Source: PALSA-1444 sp964291045
GTDB taxonomy: Bacteria > Chlamydiota > Chlamydiia > Chlamydiales > Rhabdochlamydiaceae
Reading direction: 5' to 3'
Assembly (NCBI RefSeq): GCF_964291045.1
Contig: NZ_OZ197277.1
Coordinates: forward strand, 1,426,001-1,490,000
Length of the DNA: 64,000 nt
A program made the position numbers and the translations under genes. Shown here piece after piece: positions 1-7,564 of the stretch. The notes beneath the pieces were generated by a model. The model was not told the origin of the DNA and did not search any database. It saw nothing but the letters and a program-made list of their open reading frames with translations. Position 1 is the stretch's first letter. Each line of letters begins with the position of its first letter.

Positions 1-918
1 AAGGGCAGCCAATTGTAGAGGCGTTCTTTCCGCAAAATCTTTTGCTTCAAAGAGCTCTTTCATTGTTTGATGATCTCCAATCAAATGCTGCAAGAGATGA
101 GACTGATTAGCATGAATTGCCAAATGAAGGATATTTCCAAAAGAGGAAATAGACTCGGATAGATTGAGTTGTTTAAAAGTGTTATGATTAAGGAGCAAGG
201 CGATACTCTCTTGACATCCTGAAGCCACGGCAAGTGCAAGTATTGAAATATGCAGGTCTGGATAAGAAGAAGGGGTCCAAGAGTCTCCCAATGAAGAGCT
301 TGTAAGAAGTTTTTGAAGGGCGTCAAGATGCCTCTCATGAATAGCCCAATGAAGAGGATTTAGCCCATGAGAATCTTTATCTTGTGGACTAAAGTATGCT
401 TTGGAAATCAAGAATTCAACAAGGTGAGAGTGCCCATAGATAGCTGCAATATGAAGCCCATTTCTTTTTGAAGAGTCTTTTGAGCTCATGAGATTTTCAT
501 AACCCAGCTCTTGAATAAGCATCTCTATACAATCTTGAGAACCTTCTTTGATTGCAGTAAGAAAAATATCCATACCTTGCGCATCCTCAAGACGAAGGAG
601 TATTTCATGATTAAGAGAGCTCCATGTAATTTCCCCGTAAGAGATCATAATCTTCTGAAAAATAGCCTGAATAAGGGAATATCTGCCTTCTTGAGAAATG
701 TTTGACCTGTTTGGTATGACAGATTCATGACCGAAAACTGTATGATAGATAGAGAAAATTTGTTCTAATTGAACCGATTTAATGGCTATTTGAGGTAACT
801 CAGCATGTGTTTCTAAGGGAAAGGAGGCTGGTATACGAGTAGATGCCTGAATCTTTTCTGATGAATTAAACTTTACATTTTTACCATCTGCTAAATTACT
901 TACCGAAGGAATTCCCAT
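1..918 (-). CDS. Ankyrin-repeat protein, cut by left edge
   Basis: An open frame starts at an ATG at 918 and runs without a stop past base 1, giving 306 visible residues; the C-terminus lies outside the window. A GGAAAAG ribosome site precedes the ATG. The first ~150 residues are not recognisable. From about residue 165 on there are ankyrin-type repeats, seen as the phrases NGLHIAAIYGHSHLVEFL, NPLHWAIHERHLDAL, NILHLAIHANQSHLL and TPLQLAAL, each carrying the usual LHxA core followed by a second helix. Ankyrin arrays bind proteins, and in intracellular bacteria they are common in secreted effectors; a host-directed role is inference. No signal peptide is seen. The family call is secure, the function unknown. 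Confidence 0.82.
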   Translation of the reverse strand, partial: MGIPSVSNLADGKNVKFNSSEKIQASTRIPASFPLETHAELPQIAIKSVQLEQIFSIYHTVFGHESVIPNRSNISQEGRYSLIQAIFQKIMISYGEITWSSLNHEILLRLEDAQGMDIFLTAIKEGSQDCIEMLIQELGYENLMSSKDSSKRNGLHIAAIYGHSHLVEFLISKAYFSPQDKDSHGLNPLHWAIHERHLDALQKLLTSSSLGDSWTPSSYPDLHISILALAVASGCQESIALLLNHNTFKQLNLSESISSFGNILHLAIHANQSHLLQHLIGDHQTMKELFEAKDFAERTPLQLAAL

Positions 919-1281
919 TTCTTTTCCGCTTGTAAAAATTAAAAAAATGAGAATAGATAAAAAACATGTTAATAATCCATTATTTTTTAAATTTTATGAA
1001 AAGAAAAAACTAAACTTACCACGCACTAGAAAACGAGGCTAGATTGGAAGCTATGTTATCTGTTAAAGACAGCAATTATTCAGATAGCCCCATTTCTAAT
1101 ACATTTATTATCAATAGATTAGATCCTAGATTGTCAGAAGAAAAGAATTGTAAAAATTAAGCTTACACTCTAGTAAAAAAAGTATAAAATAGGTAAATCC
1201 CTACACTTATTTAAAGAGCTAAAGCTTATTTAGATTGATCTTTGTTAAGAGAAGAGCTCTACCGCTCTAAGAGAAAAAAAA
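919..1281. other. AT-rich intergenic region without a visible gene
   Basis: No frame with a credible start and ribosome site is seen between the ankyrin gene and the tRNA. The stretch is strongly AT-rich and must hold the promoter of the ankyrin gene, but I cannot pick a convincing -35/-10 pair. Confidence 0.5.
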
Positions 1282-1363
1282 TGCGAAAGGTGGGACTCGA
1301 ACCCACACAAGTTGCCTCACTACCACCTCAAGGTAGCGCGTCTGCCAATTCCGCCACTTCCGC
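1282..1363 (-). tRNA. tRNA-Leu (anticodon GAG)
   Basis: Read on the minus strand, the acceptor stem GCGGAAG pairs with CTTTCGC (one G-T pair), followed by discriminator A; CCA is not encoded. The anticodon stem CTACC/GGTAG encloses the loop TTGAGGT, so the anticodon is GAG, reading CUC/CUU leucine codons. The T arm GTGGG-TTCGAGT-CCCAC is canonical. A long variable arm, as expected for a class II tRNA, lies between the anticodon and T stems. Confidence 0.96.
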
Positions 1364-1634
1364 ATGTCAGGAAAACAATATTAACTAAAGACGCCTAAAG
1401 AAATCAAGCAGGCTTTTTTAACCTCTGTATTTTTTTTCTCTTTGTTAAAAGAGCATCTTAAAAATCCCTATAAGAATCCCCTCTCTGCAGGAAATTTCCT
1501 CGTGATGCAATCTTTTTTTCTTTAAGATACCTCTAGTGCGTCTGATGAGAATTTTTGTTCAATGAAGCTTTCAATTTCTTCTTTATAAAAGCTCTTTCTT
1601 TCTTTTTTAGAAACGATGCGGTATAGTTGCCTAT

Positions 1635-2429
1635 ATGCGTTGTACAACTTATTGCACAGCTGCGGCTTACGATATTCCGAGACTCTTTCAATCTCTTCAT
1701 CCGTTTGGCCTAGCACAAATGTTTCGAGACTGTGTTCATCTTCAACTCAAAGAGGACAAACTAGGTAAAGGCGATGTCTTTTACTTATCTTATGGCTGCG
1801 TTGTTTTATGGGGCTTAACCGAAGAAGAAGAGAGAGTCATCTTAACAGCTCTTCACGACTTTGAAAAAGAGCCTATGGCAAAACCTGAGATGGATGAATT
1901 TACCTACATCTATGCAGACCATATGAGACTAGAAGAAGATGAAATCTCTCTTCCCTCCAAGAACACCTTTACCAAACTTGCCATCTCTTACGGTCTTGCG
2001 CAATCGGTTAAACTCACGACCTTTGAAGAAACGATTCAAAAGACCATTGATAATACCAAACATCTTCCAGAGAACCTAGCGACTAAAGGGAAAATATCGA
2101 TGTCAAGGAAAGACATCTCACGCAAGATGGGAGAGCTTTTCTTAGAGAGAAACTTCATTAATCTCCATTCAGAAATTTTAGATACTCCAGAATTTTTCTG
2201 GAACTATCCAGAGCTAGAGCCTTTTTACCGAAGAACAACACACTATCTTGAAACTACAAAACGGGGTGAAGTTTTAAATAAAAAGCTAGCTGTCATCCAT
2301 GAACTCTTTGAAATTTTAAGTAATGAAATTAATCACCAACACTCATCTCGCCTTGAGTGGATTATTATTGTGCTGATTTCGATTGAGATTTGCATGGTGA
2401 TTATTCAAGATTTCTTACACCTCATTTAA
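1635..2429 (+). CDS. RMD1/YagE-family protein (DUF155)
   Basis: The 264-residue protein opens with CTTYCTAAAYDI, close to the cysteine- and tyrosine-containing start typical of the DUF155 (yeast RMD1/Sif2, bacterial YagE) family. It continues with FYLSYGCVVLWGLTEEEE, the family's central strand pattern, and ends with a membrane anchor (about residues 238-260, WIIIVLISIEICMVII). The single C-terminal membrane segment and the length fit the family. The biochemical role is unknown; eukaryotic relatives are mitochondrial or nuclear. It sits six bases upstream of yidD, as I recall for the Chlamydia block CT472-CT476, so the two are probably co-transcribed. No clear ribosome site precedes the ATG, so the start could be slightly different. 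Confidence 0.8.
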   Translation: MRCTTYCTAAAYDIPRLFQSLHPFGLAQMFRDCVHLQLKEDKLGKGDVFYLSYGCVVLWGLTEEEERVILTALHDFEKEPMAKPEMDEFTYIYADHMRLEEDEISLPSKNTFTKLAISYGLAQSVKLTTFEETIQKTIDNTKHLPENLATKGKISMSRKDISRKMGELFLERNFINLHSEILDTPEFFWNYPELEPFYRRTTHYLETTKRGEVLNKKLAVIHELFEILSNEINHQHSSRLEWIIIVLISIEICMVIIQDFLHLI

Positions 2430-2435
2430 AAGATA

Positions 2436-2708
2436 ATGAGGAAAAACCTTTTTAAACGTGTTGTAACAAGGTTCATTCCCTTCATCTTAAAACAAGGAAT
2501 CATCGGCCTCATCACGCTTTATCAATGGATGATATCCCCATTTCTTGGGAATGTGTGTAGGTTTTACCCCTCATGCTCTTCGTATAGCAAAGAGGCCATT
2601 GAAGTGCATGGTGTCGTCAAAGGGGTATGGCTGACATTGAAGCGTCTATCAAGATGCCACCCTTGGTGTGAGGGGGGCTTTGATCCTATCCCTTCTTTGG
2701 AAGAATAA
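2436..2708 (+). CDS. yidD: Membrane protein insertion efficiency factor YidD
   Basis: The 90-residue protein carries the YidD signature: LYQWMISPFLG, then CRFYPSCSSY with its paired cysteines, and a C-terminal HPWCEGGFDPIP. YidD is a small amphipathic protein at the inner membrane that helps YidC insert membrane proteins. It follows the DUF155 gene by six bases and its 3' end overlaps the convergent LysM gene by 23 bases, so transcription of the two strands must meet here. The length is normal for the family. Confidence 0.95.
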   Translation: MRKNLFKRVVTRFIPFILKQGIIGLITLYQWMISPFLGNVCRFYPSCSSYSKEAIEVHGVVKGVWLTLKRLSRCHPWCEGGFDPIPSLEE

Positions 2709-3921
2709 GAATTTTCCCTGTTCGAAGTTTATCAGATTCCAAGTGATTAAGAAGATAAATGTCATCAATAGAAATGTGGTGACGTCTTGCAATCTTCCAT
2801 AGGTTATCCCCTTCTTGAATCACGTACTCAAACGTTTTTTTTGCATGAGAAACTTGGGCAGGGAGGGATAAAGAGGGTAGAGAAGAAGTATCTAAACTCT
2901 TTTTTTCTAAAGGGATAAATGTTTCCAAAGTCACCTGGTGATCGTACACTTCTGGCAGCGCCAGGCCTCTTAATTGATAGAGCCTCTCGCCGCTTTTTTT
3001 CCAAAGAGCATCTGATCTTGGACTAGTGATGAGTTCTTTGAGAAGCTTTTCTAAAGAGGAGGAGTGCTCTAAAAGGTCAATGAACTGCATTAACTCTTCA
3101 TCTCCTAACCTTTTAACAACAAAATCTAAATCCCACTGCAAGAGCATTTTGGCAGCTGCCCTTGACTGTTTTTTAACGTAGGAAAGAAGGAGGGATTGAA
3201 GATGCTCTTTAGAAAGATCAAGTTCCATTTTTTGTTTTTCAGTGAGCGTATGAATCATATCCCAGTCCCCTTCTTTCATCATCTGCACGGTGATATTTTT
3301 AGGAGAGTGAATCCCTGATCTCATGAGTAATGTATGCAAAAAGGTAAATTCAGGTGTGAGGTAAAACGCTTCTAAAAGGGTGTCTTGGAGAGGATGCTGC
3401 GCATTTTGAATTTGCCAAAAAAGCCGCTTAGGCGTGAAGGGAAACTCTTCTGTCTTGATAAAATATTTCACAGCATGAAATTGATCTTCCGTCAGCCCTG
3501 GATACATGAAACAAGACACTTTTTTGGCATCTTCTTGAGTGAAAATGAGCTTCCTTTTTTGCAGTGACACCTCAGGAAGAGCTCTTTCAATATCTAACCC
3601 ATGAAAAGAGGTGAGAACGGCAAGAGCGATATCTCTTCTTCGGTATCCATCTTCTAATAAATGTAGGGAATCTAGCTCTTGAATCAGCTCATCCCAAGAT
3701 TGATGCAGAAATTGGAAGAATATTTTTTCATTGGTTAAAGAGATGGGATCTAAAGAATACGCAGCTGGACGGAGCTGAAAGTCTACGTGATCGATACGGT
3801 ATTGAAAGAAAAGATAGCCTAAAGAAAAGCTAAGGCCAATATTCAAAGCGCCGCTCCAAATAAGTAGTTGTGTTAAAAAACGACTTTTTTTCTCCCACTG
3901 AGGTTGCATTGGTGTATTCAA
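2686..3921 (-). CDS. Membrane-anchored LysM-domain protein
   Basis: The 411-residue protein has an N-terminal membrane anchor (about residues 16-40, LLIWSGALNIGLSFSLGYLF), a long, mostly helical middle of ~310 residues that I do not recognise, and a C-terminal LysM domain (about residues 365-410) beginning YVIQEGDNLWKIARRH and ending ILILPKKG. LysM binds N-acetylglucosamine-containing glycans such as peptidoglycan, so the protein probably spans from the inner membrane to the sparse chlamydial cell wall. It lies between yidD and pheT, as its apparent Chlamydia counterpart does (CT474 as I recall). It is divergent from pheT with about 54 bases between them. Confidence 0.82.
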   Translation of the reverse strand: MNTPMQPQWEKKSRFLTQLLIWSGALNIGLSFSLGYLFFQYRIDHVDFQLRPAAYSLDPISLTNEKIFFQFLHQSWDELIQELDSLHLLEDGYRRRDIALAVLTSFHGLDIERALPEVSLQKRKLIFTQEDAKKVSCFMYPGLTEDQFHAVKYFIKTEEFPFTPKRLFWQIQNAQHPLQDTLLEAFYLTPEFTFLHTLLMRSGIHSPKNITVQMMKEGDWDMIHTLTEKQKMELDLSKEHLQSLLLSYVKKQSRAAAKMLLQWDLDFVVKRLGDEELMQFIDLLEHSSSLEKLLKELITSPRSDALWKKSGERLYQLRGLALPEVYDHQVTLETFIPLEKKSLDTSSLPSLSLPAQVSHAKKTFEYVIQEGDNLWKIARRHHISIDDIYLLNHLESDKLRTGKILILPKKG

Positions 3922-3975
3922 TATGGTATCCTTTGATTCAAACTCCTATATTTTATAGCTGGAAGGATGAGTTAA

Positions 3976-6357
3976 ATGAAAGTCTCTTTGTCATGGTTAA
4001 AACAGTTTATTCCTCTAACTCAAACTCCAGATGAAATCGCCCTTCATCTCACACGCCTTGGAATTGAGGTTGAAAACATCCAAGGAAAGGCTCCTTCCTT
4101 CTCTAAAGTAGTGACTGCTAAAGTGCTCTCAGCAGAAAAACACCCTCACGCAGACAGGCTCCAAATAGCAACCGTTTATGATGGAAGTCAAAACTATCAA
4201 GTGGTGTGCGGCGCTTCTAACTGTAGAGCTGGCATCATTGCTCCCTTTGCACAGGTAGGCGCCTCTTTAACGGATAAAGACAATAAGACGTGGAGCATTA
4301 AGCAAAGTAAAATTCGGCAAGTGGAATCAGAAGGGATGCTCTGCTCTTTAGATGAGCTAGGACTTGAAGAGAGCTCTTCTGGCATTTTTGAATTTGGTGA
4401 AAACACACCTCTTGGCATTCCTGTTGAAACGATTCTTCTTGATCCTGTTTTTGATCTCTCCCTCACGCCGAATTTAGGCCATGTGCAAAGTGTCCTAGGA
4501 GTTGCAAGAGAGCTCTCTGCGACATTTAAAATCCCTTTACACACCCCTTCTTTGCAAAATCCAGTGACAGGCCAAGAAACTCTAAGTATCCAGATTGAAA
4601 ATAGAGAAGACACCCCTAGGTTTTCCTGCCGTGTCATTGAAGGCATTACTGTTAACCCGTCTCCTTCATGGTTGCAAAATAGACTTAAAGCGTGCGGGAT
4701 AAATCCTATCAATAATGTGATTGATGCTGTTCACTACACCATGCTTGAGCTGGGTATGCCTTTACATGTTTATGATAGATCATCTATTCAAGGAGATACG
4801 CTCTTTATTCGAAGAAGTGAAGAAAAAAGTGCCTTTATCACACTGGATGATGTGACAAGAGATGTTCCCAAAGGCGCTCTCATGGTGTATGATGCAGAAA
4901 AACCGCTCATACTTGCAGGGATTATGGGCGGGCAAAATAGCTCTCTTCAAGACACTACGCAGACAATTGTGGTAGAATGTGCAGCTTTTTCTCCCCTCCC
5001 CATTCGTCAAGTGAGTAGGTTTTTAGATCTTAAAACCGACGCGTCGTATAGATTTGATAGGGGCGTAGATATTGGATGTGTTCTCAAGGCTTTAGAAAGA
5101 GCCTCTTCTTTGATTATGGAAGTGGCTGGCGGATCTTTACACCCCATTTCTGAGGCGTACCCTCTTAAGGCCCCTCTTCGGAAGATCAAGTGTAGACCTT
5201 GGCGTATTAATCAAATCTTAGGCTTTACTCTTAGCTTAAATGAAGTCATCTCTTTATTTGATAGGCTAGAGCTTAAAGTAGAAGACGAGACGCAAGAGTC
5301 CCTAAACATCCAAATACCCTCTTACCGTAACGATTTAGTGACAGAGATTGATCTCATTGAAGAGATTGCAAGGCTGTATGGATATGATAATTTTCCCAAG
5401 GTGCGCCCTCTCTATTCTGCAGGGGCATTGCCTAACTCTCCCCTTGCCGCTCTTGAAGCTAAAACGCGCGCCTTATTTCTCCAAGAAGGACTGCAAGAGT
5501 GCATCACCTGTGATCTCATCAGCCCTGAGGAAGAAGCGGTTGCAAGACATCCTTCTTTAGAGCTGGGTAGCATTTTAAAAGTGCTTCACCCGAGATCTTT
5601 AGATCAATCCGTGCTGAGAACCTCGTTACTCCCAGGTCTTTTAAAGGTCGCCATTCACAATTTCAACCATCAAAACCCAGATTTAGCCCTCTTTGAAATT
5701 GGACGGGTGCATTTTAAAGAAAAAGAGAGCGTTCAAGAGCCGTCTTGCGCAGCGATTTTATTATCAGGGGCCGCAAAACCTCCTCATTTTATGACTCCTT
5801 CTTCCTCTTTTGATTTCTTTGATCTTAAAGGGTTATTAGAAAACTGGCTAACAGCTCTTATGCTTCCCTCGTTTACCATAAGAAGATCACAGCTCACAGC
5901 TCTTCATCCTTGGAGACAAGCAGAAATTGTGATCCAAGAAGAAGTGATTGGCTCTTTTGGCGAGGTGCATCCTGATATCCTCTCTTCTTGTGGTATTAAA
6001 CATAAGCTTCTTTTTGCTGAGTTTAATCTAGAGGATATTTTTCATAGTAAAAAAATAATGACATCTTACACCCCGATCATTCCTTACCCTTCATCGACAA
6101 GGGATTGGACTGTGAAGGTGAAAAAGAGCGTAGATTATCATGAAATTACACGTTACATCACAGAGCACACACCTCCTCATTTAGAGTCGTTTACGCTGAT
6201 CAGTGCTTTCCAAGTGCCAGAGGATCCTCATCATCAAAATATCACGCTTAGGTTTATCTACCGTCACCCTCATGAGACAATTGCTGCCTCTACAGTTGAT
6301 AAAGAGCATGATCAACTTACACATTCTGTAGCAAAAAAGTTATCTGATCTACTATGA
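3976..6357 (+). CDS. pheT: Phenylalanyl-tRNA synthetase beta subunit
   Basis: The 793-residue length matches bacterial PheT (about 795). The order is complete: an N-terminal helix-strand piece (MKVSLSWLKQF), an EMAP-type tRNA-binding domain (about residues 39-150, with HPHADRLQ), the B3/B4 editing region, B5 (about 400-475), the catalytic-like core with GLLKVAIHNFNHQN and ALFEIGRV, and a C-terminal ferredoxin-like anticodon-binding domain (about 700-793, starting near YPSSTRDW). It forms the alpha2-beta2 enzyme with PheS, which is not in this window. The ribosome site AAGGATGAG sits a few bases before the ATG. The antisense frames inside it are shadows. Confidence 0.97.
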   Translation: MKVSLSWLKQFIPLTQTPDEIALHLTRLGIEVENIQGKAPSFSKVVTAKVLSAEKHPHADRLQIATVYDGSQNYQVVCGASNCRAGIIAPFAQVGASLTDKDNKTWSIKQSKIRQVESEGMLCSLDELGLEESSSGIFEFGENTPLGIPVETILLDPVFDLSLTPNLGHVQSVLGVARELSATFKIPLHTPSLQNPVTGQETLSIQIENREDTPRFSCRVIEGITVNPSPSWLQNRLKACGINPINNVIDAVHYTMLELGMPLHVYDRSSIQGDTLFIRRSEEKSAFITLDDVTRDVPKGALMVYDAEKPLILAGIMGGQNSSLQDTTQTIVVECAAFSPLPIRQVSRFLDLKTDASYRFDRGVDIGCVLKALERASSLIMEVAGGSLHPISEAYPLKAPLRKIKCRPWRINQILGFTLSLNEVISLFDRLELKVEDETQESLNIQIPSYRNDLVTEIDLIEEIARLYGYDNFPKVRPLYSAGALPNSPLAALEAKTRALFLQEGLQECITCDLISPEEEAVARHPSLELGSILKVLHPRSLDQSVLRTSLLPGLLKVAIHNFNHQNPDLALFEIGRVHFKEKESVQEPSCAAILLSGAAKPPHFMTPSSSFDFFDLKGLLENWLTALMLPSFTIRRSQLTALHPWRQAEIVIQEEVIGSFGEVHPDILSSCGIKHKLLFAEFNLEDIFHSKKIMTSYTPIIPYPSSTRDWTVKVKKSVDYHEITRYITEHTPPHLESFTLISAFQVPEDPHHQNITLRFIYRHPHETIAASTVDKEHDQLTHSVAKKLSDLL

Positions 6358-6441
6358 TATCTACCATGGCATCCCTTTTTTCCTTTTTATCTAGGATACG
6401 TCAAAGGGATGACGCTTATTCATATGAAAGGAAGGTTTTTC

Positions 6442-7428
6442 ATGCGGCATCTTATCACTCCTTTATTAGGATCTCTTACTCTTCTGCTTACAGGATGTCA
6501 GAGACAGCTCTCTGAAAACCCTGTCGTCTCCGAGCGGTATTTTCATAAATATGGCTATGCTGTTTCTAAAAATGAGTTCGAAGATCGAAAATATCCAGGT
6601 CAAGTGATTACAACACTTAAAACAGGAATCACGATCACATCAGCTTATGAAAATGGCATTCTTCATGGACCTACCACTCACACCTTTCCTCATAGCCAAA
6701 CTGTTGAGTCGTATTTCCTCTATAACCAAGGTAACCTTGTTAAACAGATTCAATACAATATTCATGGGATGCCTTTAAGAGAAGAGCTTCAACTCTCTCC
6801 TAACCGCTTCTCCACCACAAAATGGTATGAAGATGGAACTCCGATGTCCATGGAAGAGTATGAAGGATCTCAGCTCCATGAAGGAAGCTACCTCTCCCAA
6901 AACAATGAAGTGGAAACACGGGTTGTTGGAGGAAAGGGAACTCGTCTTGTTAAAGATCAGAAAGGGCATTTAGAGGCTCAAGAAGAGATTTATCACGGCT
7001 ACACCGTGAAACGAGAGTCGTTTTATCCAAACGGCGCTCCAGAAAGCATTGCCTACTATACAGACGGCGTTTTAAATGGAGAGAAAAAACTCTTTACTGA
7101 GTCAGGAGAGCCCCTTGCCATTAAAGAATACTTAAATGGAAAGCTCCACGGAAAAACGACATTTTTTAAAAATGGACTTCGCACCGTTGAAATGCACTAT
7201 CTAGATGGTGTAAAAAACGGGCTTGAAATCCATTACATTGATGGAGGAACTCCTTCTCAAGAAATCACATGGGAAAACGATCATAAGCACGGCCCTTCTA
7301 GATACTATGCAGGAGGTCTTGCTCAACTGGAATACTTCTATGATGGGAAATTGGTTTCTGAAAACCGTTGGCACGAGCTCAATAAGCTAGACAACATGAT
7401 TCAGCAAATCAACGCCTCAAACTGGTAA
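6442..7428 (+). CDS. Lipoprotein with MORN-type repeats (YwqK-like)
   Basis: I place the start at 6442, where AAGGAAGG lies 6 bases upstream; a longer in-frame reading from 6409 would add 11 residues before a normal signal peptide. From 6442 the protein is 328 residues and begins MRHLITPLLGSLTLLLTGC, a lipoprotein signal with lipobox LTGC. The rest contains repeats of the MORN-2/YwqK type, seen as YPNGAPESIAYYTDGVLNG, EYLNGKLHGKTTFF and YLDGVKNGLEIHYIDGG. Such repeats form elongated beta hairpin sheets, often binding proteins or membranes. It follows pheT as CT476 does in Chlamydia, from memory. Localisation to the outer membrane or periplasm is inferred from the lipobox. Confidence 0.82.
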   Translation: MRHLITPLLGSLTLLLTGCQRQLSENPVVSERYFHKYGYAVSKNEFEDRKYPGQVITTLKTGITITSAYENGILHGPTTHTFPHSQTVESYFLYNQGNLVKQIQYNIHGMPLREELQLSPNRFSTTKWYEDGTPMSMEEYEGSQLHEGSYLSQNNEVETRVVGGKGTRLVKDQKGHLEAQEEIYHGYTVKRESFYPNGAPESIAYYTDGVLNGEKKLFTESGEPLAIKEYLNGKLHGKTTFFKNGLRTVEMHYLDGVKNGLEIHYIDGGTPSQEITWENDHKHGPSRYYAGGLAQLEYFYDGKLVSENRWHELNKLDNMIQQINASNW

Positions 7429-7440
7429 TTTCTTCATCTT

Positions 7441-7468
7441 TTGCCTCTTTGTGAAAGCAAAGAGGCAA
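7441..7468 (+). terminator. Rho-independent terminator after the MORN lipoprotein
   Basis: A perfect 11-bp stem (TTGCCTCTTTG / CAAAGAGGCAA) with a 6-base loop lies 12 bases past the stop and is followed by a T-rich run (GTTCTTTCTTCC). Confidence 0.8.
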
Positions 7469-7564
7469 GTTCTTTCTTCCTTATTTTACAATTTTCTTCT
7501 CTTTTTTAACTCTTTAGCCCTCTCTATCAAAGCGCTTTCTAAGGTCATTGAATTCATAGTGATC

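Noticed and set aside
4197..4712. 171-codon frame antisense to pheT
   Set aside because: pheT is complete and conserved on the plus strand; the antisense frame has no ribosome site or recognisable protein.
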